DNA of 64,000 nucleotides. Source: Thermococcus sp. SY098. GTDB lineage: Archaea > Methanobacteriota_B > Thermococci > Thermococcales > Thermococcaceae. The notes beneath the pieces were generated by a model, which worked only from the letters and a program-made list of their open reading frames with translations, did not search any database and was not told the DNA's origin. The stretch is from positions 1,082,760 to 1,146,759 of the forward strand of contig NZ_CP141821.1 of the NCBI RefSeq assembly GCF_035621495.1, in the 5' to 3' direction. This document shows, piece by piece, positions 47,264-55,243 of the stretch (its first letter is position 1; each line of letters opens with the position of its first letter). Made by a program: the position numbers and the translations under genes.

Positions 47264-47674
47264 ATGGTGGAGTGGGTGAAGGAGCTAAAAAATGCCATCC
47301 TCTACAAAGGCTCAAATGAATTCACAAAACAAGAGTTAATTGGAATTCTTGTTGTTAAACTCAGACTGATGAGCGTTAAAGAAGCCAAAGAGCTTATAGA
47401 AGACAGCATAGAGAGAGGCATTATTGAAGAGAGGGATGGAAAGCTTATAATCAATGAGGAGATACTCGAAAAGGAAGAGAGGGAGGAAGACATATTTACA
47501 AAAATGATTGCCCATATTGCCCGAAAACTTGGGTGGAGTGAATTTGAAGTACTCGAGGACATAAAGAAATTCTCGGAGAGATATGGCACCTTAGATAAAA
47601 GGATTGTGGCTTACCTCTACGGGATAGACAAAGGAATTGATATGTCCAAATTTAAAGACAAGCTGGAGGTGTGA
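47264..47674 (+). CDS. DUF2240-like protein
   Basis: A 136-residue helical, charged protein: EFTKQELIGILVVKLRLMSVKEAKELIEDSIERGIIEERDGKLIIN is winged-helix-like, as in archaeal DUF2240. Function unknown. Three bases separate it from nicotinamidase, so the two are one operon. Confidence 0.75.
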   Translation: MVEWVKELKNAILYKGSNEFTKQELIGILVVKLRLMSVKEAKELIEDSIERGIIEERDGKLIINEEILEKEEREEDIFTKMIAHIARKLGWSEFEVLEDIKKFSERYGTLDKRIVAYLYGIDKGIDMSKFKDKLEV

Positions 47675-47677
47675 GAG

Positions 47678-48214
47678 ATGGAGGCTCTTATAATTGTTGA
47701 CATGCAGAAGGACTTCATGCCTGATGGAGCTTTGCCAGTCCCAGATGGAAATAAAATAATTCCAAAAGTCGAAGAATACATTAAAAAATTCAAAGAAAAA
47801 GGAGCATTGATAATTGCTACAAGAGACTGGCATCCCCCAAACCACATAAGCTTTACAGAGCAAGGGGGACCATGGCCAAAGCACTGTGTTCAAAATACAG
47901 AAGGTGCTGAGTTTGTAGTGAAACTCCCAGAAGATGCAATAATAATTTCAAAAGCTGATAAGCCCGATAAAGAGGCATACTCAGGTTTTGAGGGAACAAA
48001 TTTAGCAGAAACTTTGAGGAAAAGGGGCATTAAAAAGGTCTACATCTGTGGGGTTGCAACTGAATACTGCGTCAGAGCAACAGCATTAGATGCTTTAAAA
48101 TATGGATTTGAGGTGTACATACTGAAAGATGCAATTAAGGGAATAAACCCAGAAGATGAAGAAAAGGCTCTAAAAGAACTCGAAGAACAAGGTGCAAAAA
48201 TAATCACGTTGTAA
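47678..48214 (+). CDS. pncA: Nicotinamidase
   Basis: A 178-residue isochorismatase-fold hydrolase that deamidates nicotinamide to nicotinate in NAD salvage. The catalytic triad Asp8, Lys92 and Cys131 (ATEYCVRA) and the metal ligands Asp50, His52 and His69 match the archaeal PH0999-type enzyme, offset by two. GTGAGAG precedes ATG 47678. Its last bases overlap the convergent AI-2E gene. Confidence 0.93.
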   Translation: MEALIIVDMQKDFMPDGALPVPDGNKIIPKVEEYIKKFKEKGALIIATRDWHPPNHISFTEQGGPWPKHCVQNTEGAEFVVKLPEDAIIISKADKPDKEAYSGFEGTNLAETLRKRGIKKVYICGVATEYCVRATALDALKYGFEVYILKDAIKGINPEDEEKALKELEEQGAKIITL

Positions 48215-49187
48215 TTTTTCTCCATTCTTTTAACAGTGCCACCACCAAGTTCAGCACGATCGGACCTATTATCAATCCTTTAACCCCAAAGCTCCATGCT
48301 CCCCCTATCATTCCAACGAGGACCATGACCTCATCGAGCTGTGCCCCTTTTGCAACGAGCTTTGGTCTCACTGTAAAATCCGGGAGTGGAGACACGAATA
48401 CAAACCCATAAACGGCTAAGAGAATTGCCGTTATTACATCTCCATTCTTAAAGAGGTATATGGCACCAGCTAACCATATCATCCAGCCTTCAAAAAGCGG
48501 GACAAAGCTAAAAAGTACAGTTAAAAATCCGGCAATTACTGCGGTTGGGACATCTGAAACCTGAAAGGCTATGAATCCAAGTGTCATCAAAATGCCCTTA
48601 GCAATATTGAGAAGAAGCCAAGCCCTAATGAGCGCCTGAAGTGTTAAATCTGCTCTTTTCAACAGTTTATCTGCTAATTCTTTATTCTCTTGAGGCAAAA
48701 GCAAAGAAATTTGTCTCCTAATGGCTTCAGAACTCACAAGAAAATAATAGAACATGACAACAAATATGACAAGCTGTAGAAGGTATTTCGGAATCGAGAA
48801 TGTGTATGATAGTATGTACTCGGAGAACTTGGGGGTAAACTGTGCATAGAATTTCTGAATCACGTTAGTTAGCCCAAAAGGAAAGGTGAATGTCTGGCTC
48901 CAAGATATAAAGGCAATGACATCTTCATAGAAGGACATTAACACATTTTTGAATATTAGAATTAACTCAATTGTAATGCCCGTTGCAATAAGAATTAGAA
49001 AAGCAGTCAATATCAGTGCTGATTTCTTGATACTTAGCCTGCTCGAAAGGCGCTTATGAATAGGATAAACAGCATACGTAAGAATCGCAGCAAAGAAAAT
49101 TGGGGACAGCAACTGTGAGACTGTGCTCCATGCCAAGTAAAGTATTGCTATGACAATACCTCCCCAAACTAATAATTCTGCCTTCAT
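48204..49187 (-). CDS. AI-2E family permease
   Basis: About 327 residues, eight helices, with the family end VMVLVGMIGGAWSFGVKGLIIGPIV. AI-2E members export signalling molecules or act as Na+/H+ antiporters; the substrate here is unknown. ATG 49187 follows GGTGAGC. Confidence 0.88.
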   Translation of the reverse strand: MKAELLVWGGIVIAILYLAWSTVSQLLSPIFFAAILTYAVYPIHKRLSSRLSIKKSALILTAFLILIATGITIELILIFKNVLMSFYEDVIAFISWSQTFTFPFGLTNVIQKFYAQFTPKFSEYILSYTFSIPKYLLQLVIFVVMFYYFLVSSEAIRRQISLLLPQENKELADKLLKRADLTLQALIRAWLLLNIAKGILMTLGFIAFQVSDVPTAVIAGFLTVLFSFVPLFEGWMIWLAGAIYLFKNGDVITAILLAVYGFVFVSPLPDFTVRPKLVAKGAQLDEVMVLVGMIGGAWSFGVKGLIIGPIVLNLVVALLKEWRKITT

Positions 49188-49297
49188 AAAGCTCACCAAT
49201 AATATCATTACTGTCTCAGAGCTTTTTTAACTTTCGGCTTCTTGAGAAGATAATGGTTATATCCTTCCATTGCCAATTCATAAACGAGGGGTAACAA

Positions 49298-49618
49298 ATG
49301 GAGGAAGAGATGCTCAGGAAAATTGATGAGTACATAAAGTCAGGGGATGAGTACTTTAAAGAAGGGAACTACCGGTTGGCATTTAGATCCTATCTTGAGG
49401 CGATGTACAGTATAAGCGTTTACGTAATCTATAGGGATTTAGGACTGCTCATGCCTCCAGGTCCCGCATTGGGCATGATGAAGACAAGGTATCCGGACGT
49501 TTACGGAGTGATAGAAAAGTATATTCCATATGAGACCCGAATATCTGGAATTGACGAGGAACTTGTAAGGATAATAAAAAGTGACGTTGAAAAGATTTAC
49601 AGAGATTTCATTAAGTAA
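49298..49618 (+). CDS. Small helical (HEPN/TPR-like) protein, unknown
   Basis: A 106-residue all-alpha protein; EYIKSGDEYFKEGNYRLAFRSYLEAMYSI resembles a TPR or HEPN helical hairpin. No catalytic HEPN motif (RxxxxH) is seen. ATG 49298 has GGGGTAAC before it. Tail-to-tail overlap of eight bases with the next gene. Confidence 0.6.
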   Translation: MEEEMLRKIDEYIKSGDEYFKEGNYRLAFRSYLEAMYSISVYVIYRDLGLLMPPGPALGMMKTRYPDVYGVIEKYIPYETRISGIDEELVRIIKSDVEKIYRDFIK

Positions 49619-50063
49619 ACAGGTATGAGGAATCTATAATCCCGCATTCATCCTCATCCTCTGGTTCACCCTCCTCTTCCAATAATCTGAAAAGTGTCTT
49701 CTTAAAACCGGGGACTGTAAGTAAGAGTATCAATACATACACATTGGCTTTTATCATATGGCCATGAGGTTCTACGGCAAGTAGCAGGTAGTCCCTCTTC
49801 TCCTCCAGAACTTTAACTCTCGATACCGCAAACTTCGCATATCCATACATATTTTTCCCGTCTTCTCTCCAAAATGATATAAACTCCAAACACGGGAACT
49901 TATAGAACACATCAATCAAGGGGAGTACAGCTTTTGATGACACAATGGGATATTTCCTCTCTTTATAAATTAAGAACACCGCACCCCGGGTGGTACCAAC
50001 ATGAACTGCCTTGCAAAGATTATCAAGATACATTCCAAGTGCCCTTTCTACATTAGACTGCAT
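49611..50063 (-). CDS. Unknown protein, paralog of the next gene
   Basis: About 150 residues. Alignable with 50180-50575 over most of its length: MYLDNLCKAVHVGTTRGAV, YPIVSSKAVLPLIDVFYKFP, FISFWREDGKNMYGYAKF and SRVKVLEE have counterparts there. ATG 50063 (MQSNVERAL) is chosen from that alignment; ATG 50105 would add an unmatched lead. Ends in an acidic tail EEEGEPEDEDECG. No known family. Confidence 0.6.
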   Translation of the reverse strand: MQSNVERALGMYLDNLCKAVHVGTTRGAVFLIYKERKYPIVSSKAVLPLIDVFYKFPCLEFISFWREDGKNMYGYAKFAVSRVKVLEEKRDYLLLAVEPHGHMIKANVYVLILLLTVPGFKKTLFRLLEEEGEPEDEDECGIIDSSYLFT

Positions 50064-50179
50064 ATCCTCCAAGCTAAACACCACCTTTTGTATATAATTG
50101 TGCATAAAACTTGATCCAAGTAATTTCCCTCAAATTTTTGAAGTTCTGAAGTACAGCTATATGCCATTTCCCCATATTT

Positions 50180-50575
50180 TCACTTTCCTTCAAATTCAAT
50201 CACCTTGAGGAGTTTTTCCTTAATTATAGGTTCAGGATACAAATTGAGTCTAACAAATCCTATGCTATCTTGAGTTCTCTTTTCAGAGAAGACATAGAGT
50301 ATAAGTTCATCATCGATCTCCCCTATCATCTCTATGCGGCTGAGGGGTATTTTCAAGTACCCATACTCCGCTTCTTCACCATGTTTCCAGAATCCAAAAA
50401 GAATCAAACTATTCTCACTGCAAAAAATATCGAATGTCGTAGTCGAAACGGGAGATATGAGAGGGAACTCTCCCTCTTCTGTGACGGCAGTAATACTTCC
50501 TCTCACATTGCCAATATAAAAGCCACTTGAAAGCATGTCCAAGTAAAGGCTTAAAATATCATCGCTCTTCTCCAT
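50180..50575 (-). CDS. Unknown protein, paralog of the previous gene
   Basis: A 131-residue protein. LYLDMLSSGFYIGNVRGSI, FPLISPVSTTTFDIF, FGFWKHGEEAEYGYLKIPLSRIEMI align with its neighbour. The predicted fold is mostly beta with a final helix. Start ATG 50575 with GGACGTGATC before it. Duplication in tandem. Confidence 0.62.
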   Translation of the reverse strand: MEKSDDILSLYLDMLSSGFYIGNVRGSITAVTEEGEFPLISPVSTTTFDIFCSENSLILFGFWKHGEEAEYGYLKIPLSRIEMIGEIDDELILYVFSEKRTQDSIGFVRLNLYPEPIIKEKLLKVIEFEGK

Positions 50576-50645
50576 ACGATCACGTCCCTTAAATATACTA
50601 CTCTCCTAATCCTTTTAGGTAATGAGAAATTAACGGGGTGAAAGC

Positions 50646-51329
50646 ATGAGAATAGTTTCAGCCGACACTGGAGGAGCTGTGCTTGACGAAGCCTATGAAC
50701 CAATAGGACTGATAGCAACTGCCGCCGTGCTCATTGAAAGACCTTACAAAACGGCAACAATGAGCATAGTGAAATACGCTGACCCATTCAACTATGATCT
50801 AAGCGGGAGAGAGGCGATTAAAGATGAAGTGTTCTTAGCCATAAAGCTCGCTAAAAAAGTTAAACCAGATGTCATTCATTTAGATTCAAGCTTGGGCGGA
50901 ATAGAACTCAGAAAACTTGATGATCCAACAATAGATGCGTTAAGAATCTCGGATAGGGGCAAAGCAATATGGCATGAGCTGAGCAGAGATTTACAGCCTT
51001 TGGCAAAGCGCTTTTGGGAAGACACTGGGATAGAGATTTTAGCAATTGGAAAGGACAGCGTAGCTGTTAGGATTGCAGAAATTTACGCCGGAATTTACTC
51101 AGCAAAATGGGCAATAGAATATGCAAGAGAAGAAGGGAGCATAAGGATTGGTTTGCCAAGGTACATGAAAGTTGAAATTCATGAAAGCAGAATTTACGGT
51201 GAAAGCTTAGATCCCAGAGAAGGTGGATTGTATGGAGAAATAGAGTCGAATAATGAAGGAATTGGCTGGGAGCTTTATCCCAACCCGATAGCAAGGACTT
51301 TCATGGTGCTGGAAGTGTGGAGAGAATAA
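50646..51329 (+). CDS. DUF4152 family protein (RNase H-like)
   Basis: A 227-residue protein of the Thermococcales-centred DUF4152 family. RIVSADTGGAVLDEAYEPIGLIA and DVIHLDSSLGGIELRKLD place acidic residues as in RNase H-like nucleases. A related P. furiosus protein has been described as an exonuclease, from memory. GGTGAAAGC precedes ATG 50646. Convergent with iorA. Confidence 0.8.
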   Translation: MRIVSADTGGAVLDEAYEPIGLIATAAVLIERPYKTATMSIVKYADPFNYDLSGREAIKDEVFLAIKLAKKVKPDVIHLDSSLGGIELRKLDDPTIDALRISDRGKAIWHELSRDLQPLAKRFWEDTGIEILAIGKDSVAVRIAEIYAGIYSAKWAIEYAREEGSIRIGLPRYMKVEIHESRIYGESLDPREGGLYGEIESNNEGIGWELYPNPIARTFMVLEVWRE

Positions 51330-51338
51330 AAAGAAAGC

Positions 51339-53189
51339 TTACTCCTTCTTTCCTATTTCACTTGGGAACTTTATTGCATCAAACGGACAAAGCTGGTTGC
51401 ATATACCACAGCCCGTACATATCAGCGGGTCAATTCTGACTTTGTTGGTCTCTGGGTCATAAACCAGTGCGGGACATCCTGTCAGAAGAATGCAAGCCTT
51501 ACACCCAACACATTTATCCTCAATTACTGTCGGCAGTTCCCCTATCTCTCCTCTCCTAATCACTGGAATTATGCACTCCCTCTTAGCTATGATAACCGCT
51601 GGTCCCTTAACCCGCATCGCCTCTTTTATTGCCTCTCTCATTGCCTTCAAATCATACGGATCAACTGTTTTAACGTATTTGACGCCTAAAGCTTTGACCA
51701 ATGCCTCAATGTCAATCTCATTGAATTTCCTCCCCGTTTCACTTCCACCAGTTCCAGGGTGAGGCTGGTGTCCAGTCATTGCCGTTGTTCTGTTGTCAAG
51801 AATCATCACGAGGACATCAAGATTCTTATACACAGCATCCACTAAGGGCTGTATTCCGTTGTGAAAGAATGTTGAGTCTCCAATTGTGGCAACAATTTTC
51901 TTGCCAAAAGCTATGCTCTGGCCGTTTGCTAAGCTTATGCTTGCACCCATGACGTATTCTGTCCAGATAGCCTCGAGGGGAGGTAACAATGAAAGGGCAT
52001 AGCACCCAATATCCCCATGTATTGGTATCTCATCCCTCTTGAACTTAAGCTCCCTAAGAGCATCGAGCAGAGCCCTATAAGAGCCGCGGTGTGGACAGCC
52101 TGGACACATGGTTGGGGGTCTCGAGGGTGCAAGTTTCTCTGCTTCCTCCACTTCCTTGGGCTTCCCGTAGCTTTGAGCTTCCCTTCCAAAAAGTCTCAAA
52201 AGGGCGTTTCTAACCAAGCTTGGCGTTAGCTCTCCTTCGAGGGGCAAATGTCCTGTCCTCTTCCCATATATTGGAACGTTAAGCCCTTCCTCATATGCCA
52301 CAATTTTAACCTCTTCCTCCAAGAAAGGTGCCCCCTCCTCAACAACTATCGCCATGTCAACGCTCTTAAGAAAATCGATTATCAGTTTCCTTGGAAGAGG
52401 ATGCGGGGTTGAGAGCTTAAGAATCTTAAACTTCTCGCCAATCTTTGGAATCACTTCTTTTACGTAGTTGTATGGAGCCCCTTCAGTGATAATTCCTATT
52501 CTTCCTTCACCTTCAACCCAGTTGAATTCTAAAGTCTCAAATTCTTTTTCAATTTCTCTAAGCGTCTTGTTTAGCCATTTATGCCTCTCCAAGTTGCCTT
52601 TCATTGAAGCTCTCACATACCTCTGTATGTCCTTCTTGAACATCGGCTTTCTCTCAAGCTTAATGAACTCATCAACTTCAACGTCAGCAGTTGTGTGGTT
52701 TACCCTTGTCGTGGTCCTGAATATTACAGGGATCTTGTACTTTTCACTGAGCTCATAGGCATATTTGATCAAATCATGAGCTTCTTGGGGATCATAAGGC
52801 TCAAGAACCGGTAAAAGGGATAATTTTCCGTAATACCTATCATCCTGCTCCGTTTGAGAAGTGTGCGGTCCAGGATCATCTGCGACTAAAATTACTAATC
52901 CACCTTCAACGCCAGAATAAGCCAAGCTCATGAGAGGATCGGCGGCAACGTTTAAACCAACACATTTCATAGTTACCAAACTTCTAAGCCCAGCATAAGA
53001 AACACCAGCTGCTTCTTCTAAAGCCACTTTCTCATTGGGTGCCCACTCGGCAAAAACTTCAGGATTAAGACGTGCTATCGTTTCGATGACCTCGGTTGAT
53101 GGAGTCCCGGGATAACCAGTTGCAAAAGAAATTCCGCTCTCCAAAGCTCCATAAGCGATAGCTTCATTACCCATCAAAAGTTTCCTCAT
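51339..53189 (-). CDS. iorA: Indolepyruvate ferredoxin oxidoreductase, alpha subunit
   Basis: About 616 residues. The N-terminal pyruvate-oxidoreductase pyrimidine domain (MGNEAIAYGALESGISFATGYPGTPS), the TPP domain (GDIGCYALSLLPP, GDSTFFHNGIQPL) and two C-terminal [4Fe-4S] clusters (CVGCKACILLTGC and CTGCGICNQLC) are in place. It oxidises aryl-2-oxoacids from aromatic amino acids, reducing ferredoxin. The beta subunit iorB, usually next to it, is absent here. ATG 53189 follows GGTGGTG. Confidence 0.92.
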   Translation of the reverse strand: MRKLLMGNEAIAYGALESGISFATGYPGTPSTEVIETIARLNPEVFAEWAPNEKVALEEAAGVSYAGLRSLVTMKCVGLNVAADPLMSLAYSGVEGGLVILVADDPGPHTSQTEQDDRYYGKLSLLPVLEPYDPQEAHDLIKYAYELSEKYKIPVIFRTTTRVNHTTADVEVDEFIKLERKPMFKKDIQRYVRASMKGNLERHKWLNKTLREIEKEFETLEFNWVEGEGRIGIITEGAPYNYVKEVIPKIGEKFKILKLSTPHPLPRKLIIDFLKSVDMAIVVEEGAPFLEEEVKIVAYEEGLNVPIYGKRTGHLPLEGELTPSLVRNALLRLFGREAQSYGKPKEVEEAEKLAPSRPPTMCPGCPHRGSYRALLDALRELKFKRDEIPIHGDIGCYALSLLPPLEAIWTEYVMGASISLANGQSIAFGKKIVATIGDSTFFHNGIQPLVDAVYKNLDVLVMILDNRTTAMTGHQPHPGTGGSETGRKFNEIDIEALVKALGVKYVKTVDPYDLKAMREAIKEAMRVKGPAVIIAKRECIIPVIRRGEIGELPTVIEDKCVGCKACILLTGCPALVYDPETNKVRIDPLICTGCGICNQLCPFDAIKFPSEIGKKE

Positions 53190-53290
53190 TCTCACCACCA
53201 AAAATTAATCGAGCTTCATGTTAAAAACCCGTATTTCGGAAAAATATCGGATAAAACGAAAAAGATTCACGAAGAAAACAAAGATTTCGA

Positions 53291-53548
53291 CTACCTTCTC
53301 CTGTACCACTTATCATCATAGAAGTACTTTCCATGTGCTTGGGCATAGGCATCCATGACCTTTCTCCTAACCGAGAAAGCGTAAACCACCACTATTATTA
53401 GCATCAACCCCCCAATTTCCCAGCTGTATCTCCGGAGGAAGTATATATAGCCAAGTATCGGTATTCCAACGACAACTATTACCACAAGTGCCATTAATCC
53501 GAGAAGCAACTTATACCCATATCTCTCCATAAACAGTTCAAAGTCCAT
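53291..53548 (-). CDS. Small membrane protein, unknown
   Basis: About 85 residues with two or three hydrophobic segments and a basic tail (DDKWYRRR). ATG 53548 (MDFELFMERY) follows GGTGGTTTTC. No family recognised. About 100 bases upstream of iorA on the same strand. Confidence 0.65.
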   Translation of the reverse strand: MDFELFMERYGYKLLLGLMALVVIVVVGIPILGYIYFLRRYSWEIGGLMLIIVVVYAFSVRRKVMDAYAQAHGKYFYDDKWYRRR

Positions 53549-53656
53549 GAAAACCACCATGATAAATTTCCCATCAAAGTTTAAAAGTTTTTCATTTATT
53601 GCAGTTGCCGAGCATCTTAAATACCCCCATGGAGTATTAATCAGCGGTGCTAAAAA

Positions 53657-53944
53657 ATGAGGGTTAAAGAGCTTTTAGAGCTTCTTGAAGAAGCAATAGC
53701 AAACGTCAAAGTTGCCATAGTAGTGAGCAAGCAGAGAATTTTTGAGAGCCCCCATACAAGCTGGGAATTTACACAACGCTCTTTAGAGCTGGAGGATGAA
53801 CTTGATAGACTGAATAAGATAAAAGACTATCTCCTAAAATTCGATCCTGATAAAAATGTTGAGAAAATTTTCTCAGAAGAAGAGCTCAATGAGCTTTTAG
53901 AGTATCTAACAGCCCTAAGGGAGATGAAGGAGCATGAATTTTAA
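53657..53944 (+). CDS. Small helical protein, unknown
   Basis: A 95-residue all-alpha, acidic protein. It overlaps the MazG-YbaK fusion by 11 bases and so is translated with it. No known family; a partner of the fusion is possible. Confidence 0.65.
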   Translation: MRVKELLELLEEAIANVKVAIVVSKQRIFESPHTSWEFTQRSLELEDELDRLNKIKDYLLKFDPDKNVEKIFSEEELNELLEYLTALREMKEHEF

Positions 53945-54683
53945 AGAGCTTGAAGAAAAGGCAGTTAAGTTTCGAGATGAAAGGCTGTGGAGGAAATATC
54001 ACACCCCGAAAAACCTTGCCATTTCAATAGCCGTGGAGGTTGGGGAGCTTTTAGAGCATTTCCAATGGGAAACAGATAAAGAAATTCTTGAGAAAGTTAA
54101 AAATCCAAAGATTAAAGAAGAGATTGGGGATGAAATTGCCGATATAATAATCTACCTCACGCTTTTGGCTCATGAGCTCGGCATTGATTTGGATGAAGCT
54201 GTTGAAAGAAAGCTGAAGAAAAATGAGGAAAAATATCCAGCAAAGGAAATAAGACTACAAGAGATCGTTGAAGAACTTGGAGGAGAAATAATTGAAGTTG
54301 GAAAAGAGGTTAGAAGCGTTAAGCAGGTTACAAAGCTCTTAGGAGTCAAACCAGAGCAGGTTGTCAAATCCCTGGTCTTTATCAGTGAAAAAGAGCCAAT
54401 TTTGGTCATAGTTGATGGAAAGTCCAAAGCCAGCGTAGAAAAGCTTACAAAATATTTTGGCAGAGTTAGAATGGCGAATAAAGAAGAGGTCAAGAAAATT
54501 ACAGGATACAAAGTTGGAGAAGTTCCACCGGTTGGGATTTCAATTAGGACAATAGTTGACAAGAAAGTCCTTGAAAAAGACGTCGTAATAGCCGGTGGTG
54601 GAAGAATTGACCGCTTAATAAAGATAAAGCCAGAGAAAATCCTCGAATTTCAGAAGGGTGAAGTGCTGGATATTGCGGAATAA
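53934..54683 (+). CDS. Fusion of MazG-like pyrophosphohydrolase and YbaK-like tRNA editing domain
   Basis: A 249-residue two-domain protein. Residues 1-100 are MazG/dCTPase-like: SIAVEVGELLEHFQW (Glu35, Glu38) and EEIGDEIADIIIYL (Glu63/67, Asp66/70) give the four acidic metal ligands. Residues ~105-249 are YbaK/ProX-like: KQVTKLLGV, VVKSLVF (Lys145) and GGGRIDRL near 221-228. The first part cleaves dNTPs or related nucleotides; the second deacylates mischarged tRNA. The combination is unusual. ATG 53934 follows AAGGAG. Confidence 0.88.
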   Translation: MNFKELEEKAVKFRDERLWRKYHTPKNLAISIAVEVGELLEHFQWETDKEILEKVKNPKIKEEIGDEIADIIIYLTLLAHELGIDLDEAVERKLKKNEEKYPAKEIRLQEIVEELGGEIIEVGKEVRSVKQVTKLLGVKPEQVVKSLVFISEKEPILVIVDGKSKASVEKLTKYFGRVRMANKEEVKKITGYKVGEVPPVGISIRTIVDKKVLEKDVVIAGGGRIDRLIKIKPEKILEFQKGEVLDIAE

Positions 54684-54691
54684 AATTGCAG

Positions 54692-55141
54692 TTAAGGAGT
54701 AAAGGCTTGCCTTAGCTTTTCAATTTCCTCTTCACTCATTCTGTTCTTAATCCAGCGTTCTTTTAGCTCTAAGTTCTCGTCTTCAATATCAAGGACGGCC
54801 TTTCTGACGCCTCCTCTCGGAAAGTTCGTATCCCCTTCATATCTCGGGATTACATGAATGTGAAGATGTGGAACAGTCTGCCCAGCAGCTTTTCCCAAAT
54901 TTACACCCACATTAAAGCCATCCGGATTTAAAGTGTGCTTTAGCTTTTCTATTGCAAGTTCAATCCCTCTGAGCAAGGCAACTTTTTCCTCAAAGCTCAG
55001 CTCTCCCCATTTTTCCGCATGCCTCTTTGGGACAACCAATAGATGACCTTTATTGGCTGGATAAGAGTCAATAAGGATCTTAATTAGGTCGTCTTCATAA
55101 AGCAGCACTTCAGGGCTTGCATTGCAGAAGGGACATTTCAT
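54692..55141 (-). CDS. HIT-family hydrolase
   Basis: A 149-residue protein with the HIT motif QTVPHLHIHVIPR (His92, 94, 96). The N-terminal CPFC is typical of archaeal members that bind zinc. HIT enzymes hydrolyse Ap4A, AMP-lysine or related nucleotides. Convergent with the MazG-YbaK gene. A divergent sRNA promoter lies just upstream. Confidence 0.9.
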   Translation of the reverse strand: MKCPFCNASPEVLLYEDDLIKILIDSYPANKGHLLVVPKRHAEKWGELSFEEKVALLRGIELAIEKLKHTLNPDGFNVGVNLGKAAGQTVPHLHIHVIPRYEGDTNFPRGGVRKAVLDIEDENLELKERWIKNRMSEEEIEKLRQAFTP

Positions 55142-55185
55142 TTAACACACCCAAAATTATAAAGTGGGAGGAAATAAAAAGTTAT

Positions 55186-55243
55186 GGCAGATGATGAGCT
55201 TGGCCGCTCCTGAGCGGTGAGGATAAACCTCGGTCCTGATGCC
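55186..55243 (+). ncRNA. C/D box sRNA (2'-O-methylation guide)
   Basis: All four boxes are in order: C ATGATGA (55191-55197), D' CTGA (55210-55213), C' GTGAGGA (55217-55223) and D CTGA (55236-55239). Both guides, before D' and before D, are 12 nt long, and the D'-C' spacer is three bases. The ends pair GGCA (55186-55189) with TGCC (55240-55243). A TATA box TTATAAA (55157-55163) lies about 25 bases before the 5' end. It would guide methylation of a G in targets complementary to the guides. It lies antisense between two minus-strand genes. Confidence 0.85.

Noticed and set aside
55204-55217. CCGCTC-CT-GAGCGG hairpin read as a terminator
   Set aside because: It falls inside the sRNA, spanning the D' box; the box pattern explains it better and no T run follows at once.
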